A stretch of 64,000 bases of DNA from Methanoculleus methanifontis (GTDB lineage: Archaea; Halobacteriota; Methanomicrobia; Methanomicrobiales; Methanoculleaceae), in contig NZ_VCYI01000015.1 of NCBI RefSeq assembly GCF_030464365.1, positions 1 to 64,000 on the forward strand. The letters run 5' to 3'. Of the stretch, positions 17,948 to 26,980 are shown in pieces. Made by a program: the position numbers and the translations under genes. Every line of letters begins with the position of its first letter. Position 1 is the stretch's first letter. The notes below the pieces were generated by a model that saw nothing but the letters and a program-made list of their open reading frames with translations, did not search any database and was not told where the DNA came from.

Positions 17948-19990
17948 TTACCGGAACCGCTGCCAGAGGATTCTTCCCATCACCCGGAAGGTGAAGTCGA
18001 GTTCCTCGAAGGTCGGGATGCCGTTCTCCTTGAGGACCTTGCGGCCCCGCTCCATCGAGTCGCCGCCGAGCAGCGTCCCGACGATCATGTTCTCGGTCTT
18101 CTCCGAGAACCGGGTGATCTGGTTTGCGAGCTGCTCTGAGCCGATGACGAGGTTCGGGAACCCGACCACGAACGCGATGTCCCAGCAGTCCTGGTATTTG
18201 GCGAGCGTGCTGAACGTCTGCTCGAACCGCTTTTCGTTGGCGTCGCCGAGCAGGTCGATCGGGTTGTTCTTGTTCCAGAAATCGGGCAGAAGATCGTTGA
18301 GTTCCTTGAGGACCTTGGGCGGAAGGCTGATCAGGTCGATGCCGTAGCGCTCGGCGTAGTCGGAAGAGAGAACGGCGAACCCGCCGGCGTTCGTGATCAC
18401 GACCGCCCGCTTGCCGCGGGGGTAGCCTTTCGGAGTCGCCAGCATCTCCGCGACCTGGAACGTGCCGGTCAGGGTGTGAACGGGGATCACGCCGGATTCG
18501 CGGAAGGCTTCCATGTAGACGTCGTACGACCCCGAGAGCGAACCCGTGTGGGACGAGGCCGCCTGCTGCCCTTTCGCCGACGAACCGGACTTGATCGCCA
18601 CGACGGGTTTGGTCTTCGAGACTTCGCTGACCACCTTCATGAAGGTCTTGCCGTCCTGGATCTCCTCGATGTAGAGGATGATGCCTTTGGTCTTGGGGTC
18701 GCGCTCCACGAACCGGAGGTAGTCGATGAAGTTGAGGTCGGCCTGGTTGCCCACCGAGACGACGACGGAGAACCCGATGTCCTGCCTGATGCTCCAGTCG
18801 ACCACCGTGTTGACGATAGCCCCGCTCTGGGAGATGAAGGCGATGTTGCCGGGTTTGGGGGACTCGTGGACGTAAGTGGTGTCGATGCCCTTTGGGGGAA
18901 TGATCATGCCGAGGCAGTTCGGGCCGATGATACGCGTCCCGTAACGCTTTGCGATCTCGATGACCCGGTCCTCGAGCGCTTTTCCTCCCTCGCCCATCTC
19001 CTTGAACCCGGCGGTGATGATGACCACCATGACGACGCCCTTCTGCCCGCACTCCTCGACCACGCTCGGGACGTGCTTTGCCGGGACGGTGATGACCGCC
19101 ATGTCGACGGGGTTCGGGATATCGAGGATGGAGGGATACGCTTTGAGCCCCTGGACCTCCGGGCGTTTGTTGTTCACCGGGTAGAGCTGTCCGGGGAAGT
19201 GGAGGAGGTTGTGCATCACGGCGTAACCCATCTTCTTGGGTTCGGACGAGGCCCCGATGACCGCGACCGACCGGGGGGTGAAGTACTCGATCGGGACGAA
19301 CGGTCGCTCTTTCGCTGTCTTCTCCACGGCTTCGTCGTCGACGAAGATCCGGGCGTCGACGATGCAGGCTCCCGACTCATACAGCCTGACCGGGTTGATG
19401 TCGAACTCCACGACGTTGGTGTTCTCGGCGAAGAAACAGTTGATCGCCCACATGACCTTGACGAGCGTCTCTTCGTCTCTCGGCTTTGCCCCGCGGTAGC
19501 CCTGGATCATCGGGTAGCTGTGGATCTCCCTGACCATCTGCCGGATCTCCTCTTCGGAGACCGGGAGAATCCGCAGGGTGACGTCTTTCATCAACTCGAC
19601 GAGGGTACCCCCTATACCGAAGGTGAGCACTTTCCCGAACGCCGGGTCGGTCTTCCCGCCGATGATCAGTTCGAGTCCCGGCGCCGCCTGCTGCTCGACG
19701 ATGACGCCTTTGATCTCGGCTTCGGGGTTGTACGCCTTCGCGTTTGCGACGATCTTGTTGAACGCCTCTTCCGCAGCCTGCTTTGTGGATATACTTACGA
19801 TAACGCCGCCTGCATCGCTTTTGTGGATGATCTGGGGCGAGTGGATCTTCATGACGACCGGAAACCCGATCTTCTCCGCCACCTTGCTTGCTTCTGCAGC
19901 AGTCTTGACGATCGCATGTTCGGGCACCGGTACGCCGTACTGTTTTAGGAGATCGTACGATTCGAACTCGCTCAGCATTCTTTTTGCCAT
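17948..19990 (-). CDS. acd: ADP-forming acyl-CoA synthetase, fused beta-alpha
   Basis: 680 residues. The enzyme couples acetyl- or acyl-CoA to ADP plus phosphate to give acid and ATP, or runs the reverse. The first 230 residues are the ATP-grasp (beta) part, with VVMKIHSPQIIHKSD and EFDINPVRL. Next come the CoA-binding domain (SVAVIGASSEPKKMGY) and the ligase domain, with the phospho-His in SSHTGSLSG. The beta-then-alpha order is one of several known shuffled forms of this superfamily. The whole frame is intact. Acetate or a branched or aromatic acid could be the substrate. Confidence 0.88.
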   Translation of the reverse strand: MAKRMLSEFESYDLLKQYGVPVPEHAIVKTAAEASKVAEKIGFPVVMKIHSPQIIHKSDAGGVIVSISTKQAAEEAFNKIVANAKAYNPEAEIKGVIVEQQAAPGLELIIGGKTDPAFGKVLTFGIGGTLVELMKDVTLRILPVSEEEIRQMVREIHSYPMIQGYRGAKPRDEETLVKVMWAINCFFAENTNVVEFDINPVRLYESGACIVDARIFVDDEAVEKTAKERPFVPIEYFTPRSVAVIGASSEPKKMGYAVMHNLLHFPGQLYPVNNKRPEVQGLKAYPSILDIPNPVDMAVITVPAKHVPSVVEECGQKGVVMVVIITAGFKEMGEGGKALEDRVIEIAKRYGTRIIGPNCLGMIIPPKGIDTTYVHESPKPGNIAFISQSGAIVNTVVDWSIRQDIGFSVVVSVGNQADLNFIDYLRFVERDPKTKGIILYIEEIQDGKTFMKVVSEVSKTKPVVAIKSGSSAKGQQAASSHTGSLSGSYDVYMEAFRESGVIPVHTLTGTFQVAEMLATPKGYPRGKRAVVITNAGGFAVLSSDYAERYGIDLISLPPKVLKELNDLLPDFWNKNNPIDLLGDANEKRFEQTFSTLAKYQDCWDIAFVVGFPNLVIGSEQLANQITRFSEKTENMIVGTLLGGDSMERGRKVLKENGIPTFEELDFTFRVMGRILWQRFR

Positions 19991-20130
19991 GGTTACCTCC
20001 TCACGTTTTGAGTATCTTTACTCGAACACCACTATGATCTTGCAGTTCGTGTTCCCTGACAGATGAACCGTCTCCCGGAAAACTAACCCGATAGGTCGGT
20101 ATTAACCTTACAGCGTGGTATCATATCTGC

Positions 20131-20140
20131 TTTATAGGTT
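20131..20140 (-). promoter_or_regulatory. TATA box for the acd gene
   Basis: On the minus strand, AACCTATAAA. It implies transcription starting near 20110 and a leader of about 115 bases before the ATG at 19990. The rest of 19991-20334 shows no gene. Confidence 0.4.
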
Positions 20141-20334
20141 TTGTAATGATTCAACATGATAAATTGGATTGGGGGTTCTGTCCGCCTTCGGGATTCCGCT
20201 GTTATCCCTGGAATGCCCGGATTAGAGGGAGATTCTTCCCGGATCTCCGGCTGGTTCCGGCCGGGGCGTACCGGTCCGGGTAACATTTAACGCAGGGTGC
20301 GGATGACCGGAATGGGCCGGGATACCTCCGACAT

Positions 20335-21705
20335 TCATCCTTCCACGGCGGCCCTGCCGGACTCTGTTGGCGTCAGGGGTTCCTGCTCCGCGATAAGCGG
20401 CCTGACAATCTCCCGGAGTTCGCTGCGGAACGCTGCCCATCCCTCCCGCCGGTTGAGATCGTGGGAGAGCCGGACAGCCCGGATCATGAGCGAAACGTCC
20501 ATGTCCGTCCCTTCCGGGGAGCGCACTGTGAGGGCGAAGTTCTGTTTCTGCTCAAGAAGCACTTCCGGATAGAGGAGCATGCACCTCCCGGTGTTTGTCT
20601 TCGCTGCATATGCATACATCTGGTAGAGGTCCGCTTGTGAGACACCCAGCTTCCGGTCGCCCGGATCCAGCTGTTTATACTTGGTATCGATGACACCCTC
20701 AATCCGCGGCCATCCGATGACGACATCCGGCCTCATATTGAAGAATTCAGTCCCGTTCGCATCCTTAGCAAGCCTGCCCACGATTGCCTGTGATCTGACC
20801 GGCACATTCCTCCCGAAGAAGTAGGCTGGATCTTCTGCAAGGACTGCGCTGATGAACTCTTCGAACAGTCTCTCCATCGGGATCAACAGAGAGAAGGATT
20901 CGACCTTCGAAGCCTGCAGGGTGAGGGAAGAATTCGAGAGGAATACTCTGCACAGCCGGATATGGGGTTCGAAGATGCGGTTGAGCCGCGAGAATGCGAT
21001 ACGATCGATCTCGGCTACGGAGACCGGTGTCAACGTCACCGGAGCGAGGTGGTTGACGATCGAGCGGAGCAGTCGGATCGTCGTAAAGTCCGAGACAGTC
21101 CTTGACATCAGGTAACAGGTATATTTGAGGGTTCGGTTCAGGAGGTTGTCGACTGAGAGCTCATGGTACCGGCAGGGGATAATATGCATGCGAGCAGGGT
21201 TTATGTAGTGCCGGAAGTCTATCCGCCCTCGAATTACGTGGAGTTCATTCGAGTTGCGGATATATTCCCTCTTCAGGGAGTTCTTTATCGTATTCAGCAG
21301 GCTCTTTGCAAAGAGGCGAATGAAGACTTCGAAGAGGTCCATCTTCCTGAGATCGAGACCTGCCGGGTCCACTTCGGTGATGGGAACGTTTTCCGTATGA
21401 GAAAGCATCTTGAGAAGATTCGCGGCTGCCATTGCCCTTTGCTCCCGGCAACTCTCCCATGCAAAGAGTTTGGGGAGGATCTGAACAGTGAAGCCGTTGG
21501 CTCTTACTACCCCGACGTAATTCAACGGTTTGATCGAGTCCCTGCCGATCTCAAGGAACGGTCTTTTGTTGTTCAGGCAGTCCAGCAGTTCGATGGTCTT
21601 TTTTGTCAGGTGAAGGGTTCCCTCCCCGAACGAATCCGTCTTTGAGGAAACGTACGGGTATCTCTGGTACTCAAAGAGGGTTGCTACCGGTTGGTTCTCA
21701 CTCAT
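20335..21705 (-). CDS. mcrC: McrC-like restriction nuclease subunit
   Basis: 456 residues from the ATG at 21705, overlapping the mcrB stop by 8 bases; three upstream ATGs lie inside mcrB. The N-terminal part is the McrC region that contacts McrB. The C-terminal part has a PD-(D/E)xK nuclease core: RPDVVIGWP, then VIDTKYKQLDP, then a helix with QADLYQMYAYA. The motif is intact. McrC cuts modified DNA when driven by the McrB GTPase ring. It is the last gene of the cassette. Confidence 0.88.
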   Translation of the reverse strand: MSENQPVATLFEYQRYPYVSSKTDSFGEGTLHLTKKTIELLDCLNNKRPFLEIGRDSIKPLNYVGVVRANGFTVQILPKLFAWESCREQRAMAAANLLKMLSHTENVPITEVDPAGLDLRKMDLFEVFIRLFAKSLLNTIKNSLKREYIRNSNELHVIRGRIDFRHYINPARMHIIPCRYHELSVDNLLNRTLKYTCYLMSRTVSDFTTIRLLRSIVNHLAPVTLTPVSVAEIDRIAFSRLNRIFEPHIRLCRVFLSNSSLTLQASKVESFSLLIPMERLFEEFISAVLAEDPAYFFGRNVPVRSQAIVGRLAKDANGTEFFNMRPDVVIGWPRIEGVIDTKYKQLDPGDRKLGVSQADLYQMYAYAAKTNTGRCMLLYPEVLLEQKQNFALTVRSPEGTDMDVSLMIRAVRLSHDLNRREGWAAFRSELREIVRPLIAEQEPLTPTESGRAAVEG

Positions 21706-23491
21706 CTGGTTCGGCATGTTCCTGTTCATGGTTCCCGTTCGCAAGCGCTTCGACTGCCATGAGGAACTCGTCGCCGTATAGTCTCTCATGGATTTCGAAA
21801 CCCCGCTCGTCCGGGGAGAGTTTGATGAATTTGCTCCCGATAACTTCGTTGAATCTGGCGGGCGCATCGTAGTAGTATTCCTGAAGGAGGGGAACGATCT
21901 CATGATACCACGCGAAGCGTAGCATCTCAAGCGCATCGTCTCGCGATCCGGCATTCCTCACTTTCATCAGATAACTGTGGCCTATCTGGTGATCCCGATC
22001 ATAATTCCCTGCTATTCTCTCGTTGATCGTTTCCAGGGCATCCGTAGCGATATCGATGATCTCCCCGACCTCGTCGTCATTATCGTCGGGGAGGCTCCTG
22101 AGAACGCTGTAGTCGGGCATCATCTCGATGAAACCGAACCTACGCCGGAGTGCGGCGTCGACGAGCGATATGGATTTATCGGCGGTGTTCATCGTGCCGA
22201 TGATGTAGAGGTTCGGCGGGATTGCGAACTTTTTTTTGGAGTAGGGGAGGGTTATCATGATCTCATACTCCTCACCGTAGCGCTTGTCGCCCTCAAGGAG
22301 CGTGATCAGTTCTCCGAAGATCCTTGAAATGTCTCCGCGGTTGATCTCGTCGATGATAAGGTAGAAGGGAACCTCCGGTGCAGTTTTCAGTAATTCTTTC
22401 TTCTCCGTATCTTCAAGGTGTGGGATGCTCTCGGATTCGTTCCATCGCCCTTCAATCCCCGCCCTTTCCGCGAGCACGTTGAATGCACGGTGGGACAGTG
22501 TCTTGAAGATGCCGTCCTCCACGCGGTAGGTGAGGGTGCCGTCGTCGGTGGTAACCGGGCGGAGACCTTCGACGAAATCCTCGTAGCCGAAGGAGGGGTG
22601 GAAGGTGACGAACTCTTTGTCTGGAATGGTCTCCTGGATCTTCTTCAGTTCGATGCCGAGCGACTCATATGTCAGTCCATCCGAAAACGCGATAATCCGT
22701 TGGAGTTCGCCCTCGCTCAGTCGTTTCAGGCTGCACGCCATTTGTATCCGCACCAGAATGGATTCTTTCAACCCGGGATCGTTCTTCATATCCTCGAAAG
22801 ACGGGCCGTCGAACTGTTGAACCACCTCAAACTCTATGGAATTCGCCTCTTTTCGGGTACACCTGACCGCCGTCGTGAACCGGCGCAACTTAACGGCGTT
22901 ATATGCCAGCGCCACGTCGCCTTCCTGGAGTTCGTCGTAGTATGTCTGCCAGTTTCGCCTTCCTTTCCAGTCGTAGGTGAAACGGGTTCCGGGAGAGAGA
23001 TCGGGAATCTGGCCGTCTCTTGGTTCGTAAATCGTCAATGAGAAGATTCGTTGATCGAGGAGCGAGTCTTCATGAACTTCATAGTCATGGGTGTTGAGAT
23101 GCGAGATGTAGTTGTTTGCGCGGTACGTCTTTCCCGTGCCCGGAGGGCCGTACAGGATGACCTGCTTTTTGTGCGCGAGGAGGGTTGTTATTTCGGTATC
23201 GTTGTTTGTGTCTGGCATTGGGTTGCTCCTGTCCAGGTTTAATCCAGGCAGGATCCAGGCAATACCCGCAAGCACCCACAGGGGGTCTTCGACCTCCCAT
23301 GTTCTCCTGAATGACGTGGTCTCCGCAACACTTGTCGCGAAACTTCCTGCCCACAAGGTGGCCCGACCATACCCTTCACCGCCGGGGTATGGGATGTCGT
23401 AGCCTAATGTCCGAGCAAATTTTTTCCATCGTCTCTGTTTGAAATCAACGAACCTGTCCGGGAAGAGGGAAGTCAGTAGGACGGTGCACAA
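21698..23491 (-). CDS. mcrB: McrB-like AAA+ GTPase, main frame
   Basis: 597 residues as read from a TTG at 23491. Walker A GPPGTGKT at 115-122, Walker B LIIDEINR, and the family signature MNTADKS followed by DAALRRRFGF identify the McrB motor that drives McrC. Sensible coding sequence continues upstream of 23491 in the same frame to about 23660 (for example LIEDFPQDDAKAATRIDAF), where it meets an A8 run. On the other side of that run a different frame carries the N-terminal part. The real product is therefore probably about 750 residues from 23958 or 23946, joined by a frameshift or broken by one. Confidence 0.82.
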   Translation of the reverse strand: MCTVLLTSLFPDRFVDFKQRRWKKFARTLGYDIPYPGGEGYGRATLWAGSFATSVAETTSFRRTWEVEDPLWVLAGIAWILPGLNLDRSNPMPDTNNDTEITTLLAHKKQVILYGPPGTGKTYRANNYISHLNTHDYEVHEDSLLDQRIFSLTIYEPRDGQIPDLSPGTRFTYDWKGRRNWQTYYDELQEGDVALAYNAVKLRRFTTAVRCTRKEANSIEFEVVQQFDGPSFEDMKNDPGLKESILVRIQMACSLKRLSEGELQRIIAFSDGLTYESLGIELKKIQETIPDKEFVTFHPSFGYEDFVEGLRPVTTDDGTLTYRVEDGIFKTLSHRAFNVLAERAGIEGRWNESESIPHLEDTEKKELLKTAPEVPFYLIIDEINRGDISRIFGELITLLEGDKRYGEEYEIMITLPYSKKKFAIPPNLYIIGTMNTADKSISLVDAALRRRFGFIEMMPDYSVLRSLPDDNDDEVGEIIDIATDALETINERIAGNYDRDHQIGHSYLMKVRNAGSRDDALEMLRFAWYHEIVPLLQEYYYDAPARFNEVIGSKFIKLSPDERGFEIHERLYGDEFLMAVEALANGNHEQEHAEPDE

Positions 23492-23568
23492 CGCAGCTGC
23501 TCCGGCCCGGTCCGGAGAATCGTTTTTGTCCTTATAGCCAAGGCGTACTGCTTCATCGATAAATGCAT

Positions 23569-23958
23569 CTATCCGGGTGGCCGCTTTGGCGTCGTCTTGT
23601 GGAAAGTCTTCAATAAGTGTTTGAATTGTCTGGACTGCAAGTTGCCCTCTTTTTTTTCGGTAAACCTTGTAAACCGTATGAACTCAATCCTTGCCGTCGC
23701 TGCCCAGCAGTTCTTGATGACTTCTTTAACCTCATCAATATCCAGTTCCTGCCTTGAGAGAACCTGCTTCAATTGAGGGTAAAATGTTCTTCTGTTCTCG
23801 ATCTCGTCGGATGCGAATGTTTTCCCCAGCATATCGAGGGTTGTATTCTCATGCTTTGCTATCGCCTCAAGCAGCTGCGAGAACCGCGTATCAAGATCCC
23901 GACCCATGAAAAAACCCCTTTCCAGAAGATCGGAGTCGCGTGGCATTAATTTTGCCAA
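23569..23958 (-). CDS. N-terminal part of McrB, in a shifted frame
   Basis: 129 residues as read, starting at the ATG at 23958 or 23946. The first 103 residues or so look like a real helical domain (LLEAIAKHENTTLDMLGKTF, VIKNCWAATARIEF). After TEKKEG, at the A8 run (about 23651-23658 on the plus strand as T8), the remainder reads as nonsense. The next frame over picks up with KKRGQLAVQTIQTLIEDF and runs directly into McrB. It is thus best seen as the 5' segment of mcrB. Confidence 0.6.
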   Translation of the reverse strand: MAKLMPRDSDLLERGFFMGRDLDTRFSQLLEAIAKHENTTLDMLGKTFASDEIENRRTFYPQLKQVLSRQELDIDEVKEVIKNCWAATARIEFIRFTRFTEKKEGNLQSRQFKHLLKTFHKTTPKRPPG

Positions 23959-24083
23959 TTACCTTTTTAGCAATCTCCTCCGGACCCGCTCGCCCTGCAA
24001 AGGTTCTATCGCTCGGAGGTTACGGGGTCGGGGAGCCTTGCAGAGCCGATAGGCTGGACATATGAACGTTCCACAACACCGGG

Positions 24084-24197
24084 CTACAGGTGCCAGTGGT
24101 AAAGTCGTGCGAGGATAGAGCCGCCCGCGAGTGTTCTCATCGCCTCCGGGTCGTGCCGGATCAGGTCGACGAGCAGGGAGGTGTCAAGCGTCGGCAT
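24084..24197 (-). pseudogene. Truncated VapC-type PIN-domain toxin
   Basis: A 37-residue frame starting with the ATG at 24197. MPTLDTSLLVDLIRHDPEAM is a typical PIN-domain N-terminus with the first catalytic Asp (LDTSLLVD). It stops at 24084, about 95 residues short of a normal VapC, after a stretch (ARLYHWHL) that is not family-like. It starts inside the antitoxin gene (14-base overlap), as intact vapBC pairs do. The lost part is not recognisable in the 120 bases before mcrB, so it seems a decayed or recombined remnant. Confidence 0.65.
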
Positions 24198-24333
24198 CGA
24201 AGTCGACCTTTCGCATCGAAGACCTTCTCATCTCATGCGAGGCTTCCGCGACCGAGGTGGCCAGCGCGGGGTTCGGCCCGAATTCTTTGAGGATCTCAGA
24301 GAGTTTCTTCGGTGGGGTGTACTTCAGGATCAT
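24184..24333 (-). CDS. Small VapB-like antitoxin
   Basis: 49 residues. The ATG at 24333 lies one base after the stop of the transporter gene, with a GAGGT ribosome binding site. The protein (MILKYTPPKKLSEILKEFGP at the start, MRRSSMRKVDFDADA at the end) is not a clear AbrB, MetJ or Arc fold. Its position, its size and its 14-base overlap with a PIN-domain start mark it as the antitoxin of a VapBC-type pair. With the toxin truncated it may no longer have a partner. Confidence 0.55.
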   Translation of the reverse strand: MILKYTPPKKLSEILKEFGPNPALATSVAEASHEMRRSSMRKVDFDADA

Positions 24334-24334
24334 T

Positions 24335-25543
24335 TCAGAACCTCACCAGCCCTCGCTTCCCGATCGCCCCCCACCCTAAAAGACACGCAACCCCGACCGC
24401 CACGTTGATCGCCCCGAGGCCGAGGACGAGGTTCTTCCCGAAGAGGAAGACGAGAACCATCCCGGCACTGCCGAAGACCAGGCCCGTGCAGTTGATCAGG
24501 GCGGACGCGGAACCGGTATCCTCTCTCTGCTGATCGAGCATCAGGAATGCACCCCCCGGCCGCACGGCGCTCCCCATTAGCGAGGCCGGAAAGAGGGTAA
24601 GGGCGAAGGCCAGCGGCCCCAGGCTCCCGAAGAGGCAGACGAGCACTCCGCTGCCGATCATGACGACGAACCCCGACGCGACGATCGAGCGGCGGCTCGC
24701 GTGCCGGGAGAGCCAGAGGTAAAGGAATGGGCCCGCTATCAGGCCGACGGCGTTGAGGGCGAAGTAGAAACTGTACCACTGCTCCGAGAGCCCGAACCCC
24801 TCCTGGTAGATATATGACGATGCGGAGACGAATGCCAGGGAGGCGGTGCTCACGAGCGAGAATACGATGAGTAACGATGCAAATCCGGGGTTTTTGAGCA
24901 CGGCCCCGAGCCGGCGGACGGACTGCGCCATGGTGCCGTTATACCGCGAAGGGATGGTCTCCTGGAGGACGAGGGCGCCGGCCATCGAGACGACGCCGAT
25001 GAGGGCGAGCACCGCAAAGAGGCCCTGCCATGAGGTGTAGGGAAGCATGAACGCCCCGAGAACCGGGGCGGCGGCGGGCGAGATGACGACCATGGACTGG
25101 ACGAGCGCGAGCACCGACTCCCTCTTTCGCCCGTCGTAGACGTCCTTGACCATCGCCATAGCGACCGCAGAGGCGGCACTGCCGCCGACGGCTTGAAGGA
25201 TTCGGAAGGCGATGAGGTGCCAGATGTCCCACGATATCACGCACCCGGCGCTTGCGGCGATGTAGAGCGCAAGTCCGACCAGGAGGACGGGCCGCCGCCC
25301 GTACCTGTCGGAAAGCGGCCCCCAGAAGAGCAGCCCGAGGCTGAAGAAGAGAAAGAAGAGGATCAGGGTCAGGTTGGTGAGGGTGGCGGAGACGCCGAAG
25401 TAGTCGCCCATGCTGGGAAGGGCGGGGAGGTAGAGGTCGGTCGAGAGCGGGACAAAGGCGGAGAGGAGAGCAATCAGGATGATTAGGCCGCGATCCCCGA
25501 GATGTTTCTGGGTCGGCCGGTCACTGTTGGGGGAGTGGTGCAT
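24335..25543 (-). CDS. MFS drug exporter, Bcr/CflA type
   Basis: 402 residues, twelve membrane helices. The N-terminus (LSAFVPLSTDLYLPALPSMG) and the loop GPLSDRYGRRPVLL are hallmarks of the Bcr/CflA subfamily of proton-linked exporters. A second-helix motif (ILQAVGGSAASAVAMAMVKD) agrees. It probably exports a drug-like or metabolic compound. The antitoxin gene follows directly, so the VapBC remnant may be transcribed from here. Confidence 0.9.
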   Translation of the reverse strand: MHHSPNSDRPTQKHLGDRGLIILIALLSAFVPLSTDLYLPALPSMGDYFGVSATLTNLTLILFFLFFSLGLLFWGPLSDRYGRRPVLLVGLALYIAASAGCVISWDIWHLIAFRILQAVGGSAASAVAMAMVKDVYDGRKRESVLALVQSMVVISPAAAPVLGAFMLPYTSWQGLFAVLALIGVVSMAGALVLQETIPSRYNGTMAQSVRRLGAVLKNPGFASLLIVFSLVSTASLAFVSASSYIYQEGFGLSEQWYSFYFALNAVGLIAGPFLYLWLSRHASRRSIVASGFVVMIGSGVLVCLFGSLGPLAFALTLFPASLMGSAVRPGGAFLMLDQQREDTGSASALINCTGLVFGSAGMVLVFLFGKNLVLGLGAINVAVGVACLLGWGAIGKRGLVRF

Positions 25544-25601
25544 GGAATCGTCTCTATCTCGGGTGGTGGTGCAGAAGTGGGCGTTTGCCCTTAGAACAGT
25601 A

Positions 25602-25676
25602 TGCTGCTATGGGGATTCGAACCCCAGTCGCAGGAGTGAGAGTCCTGCATGATTGGCCGGTCTACACTATAGCAGC
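25602..25676 (-). tRNA. tRNA-Glu (CTC)
   Basis: Folds as a complete cloverleaf: acceptor GCTGCTA with TAGCAGC, T-arm with GGTTCGAATCC, and anticodon loop CTCTCAC giving CTC. No CCA is encoded. An AT-rich stretch about 40-55 bases upstream (TTTAAATATGAT on the minus strand) is a likely TATA box. Confidence 0.92.
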
Positions 25677-25864
25677 GCATTGCACCATCGTGCTCTAAAT
25701 TATTGGTCTTTATCATATTTAAACCTGTCTCGAACTCCGCCTTCCCCGATCATGTCGGGGGTTGGGCAATCTGGCCCCTATACGGGCCGGAATTTATCCT
25801 TCGCTTCGTGATTTCCATCACAGACATCCATAAGTAGCTTCCCAACATATGTGTATCGGCAGCA

Positions 25865-26980
25865 ATGAGCAGTGTCGAAGAGCAGATACGGGAGATAGAG
25901 GACGAACTTAAAAATACCCCGTACAACAAGGCGACCTCCAAGCATATCGGCCGCCTCAAGGCGAAACTCGCGAAGATTCGTGACGAAGCGGTAGCCCGGG
26001 CCATGGCCTCCGCCGGAGGGGGCGAGGGCTACTCCGTGAAGAAGTCGGGGGACGCCACCGTCGTCCTGGTCGGCTTCCCGTCGGTCGGAAAGAGTACGCT
26101 GCTCAACAGGCTCACCGGTGACGATCTCTCGGAAACGGCGGCCTATGCCTTCACGACCGTCTCCGTCATTCCGGGCGCGATGGAGCACCGGGGTGCGAAG
26201 ATCCAGATCCTGGATATCCCCGGCCTGATCGCCGGCGCCGCCATGGGTAAAGGCCGCGGGAAAGAGGTGATCGCCGTCGTGCGGAGCGCCGACCTGATCC
26301 TTGTTCTGGTCGACGTCTTCAACGAGCAGCACACGGACGTCCTCCTTCGTGAACTTCACGACGCCGGTATCCGGATCAACCGGGAAAAACCCGATATCAC
26401 CATCAAAAAGGCCGGAAGCGGCGGTATCAGACTAAACACCGTCGGTGCCGTCGACCTCGATGTCGATGAGATCCGGTCGATTCTCGCGGAGAACAAGATC
26501 GTCAACGCCGATGTCCTGATCCGCAACGAAATCAGCCAGGATGATTTCATCGACGCGATGATCGGAAACCGCGTCTACGTTCCGGCGTTCATTGCGGTCA
26601 ATAAGGTTGACCTGGTCGACGAAGATACACGGGCGGGGATAGAGAAAGAACTGACCAAACGGTTCGGCGAGCCCCCCATCATGGTCTCGGCGCACAGCGG
26701 TTACCACATCGAAGACATGAAAGACGCCATCTTCGACAACCTGGGATTCATGCGAGTCTACCTAAAGCCGACCGGCGGCCCCGCAGATATGGACGAACCG
26801 CTGATCATCCGGAGCCCGGCGACGGTCGAGGACGTCTGCAACCGTCTCCACCGGGACTTCGCGGACAAGTTCCGCTACGCGAAGGTCTGGGGCGAATCGG
26901 CCAAACACGACGCCCAGCGTGTTGGCCTCGCTCACAAACTCGCGGACGGGGACGTCCTCACCGTCGTCACCCGCCGCTGA
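25865..26980 (+). CDS. drg: DRG-family GTP-binding protein
   Basis: 371 residues. An N-terminal helical region is followed by a G domain with GFPSVGKST (G1), DIPGLI (G3) and NKVD (G4), and a C-terminal TGS domain (about 295-370). This matches the developmentally regulated GTP-binding (DRG/Obg) family found in all archaea and eukaryotes, which is linked to translation and ribosomes. It ends 14 bases inside the convergent trm1 gene. It lies downstream of, and opposite to, tRNA-Glu. Confidence 0.92.
   Translation: MSSVEEQIREIEDELKNTPYNKATSKHIGRLKAKLAKIRDEAVARAMASAGGGEGYSVKKSGDATVVLVGFPSVGKSTLLNRLTGDDLSETAAYAFTTVSVIPGAMEHRGAKIQILDIPGLIAGAAMGKGRGKEVIAVVRSADLILVLVDVFNEQHTDVLLRELHDAGIRINREKPDITIKKAGSGGIRLNTVGAVDLDVDEIRSILAENKIVNADVLIRNEISQDDFIDAMIGNRVYVPAFIAVNKVDLVDEDTRAGIEKELTKRFGEPPIMVSAHSGYHIEDMKDAIFDNLGFMRVYLKPTGGPADMDEPLIIRSPATVEDVCNRLHRDFADKFRYAKVWGESAKHDAQRVGLAHKLADGDVLTVVTRR

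Noticed and set aside
25602-25676. Attachment site at tRNA-Glu
   Set aside because: No partial copy of its 3' end was seen near the McrBC patch, and no integrase gene is present.
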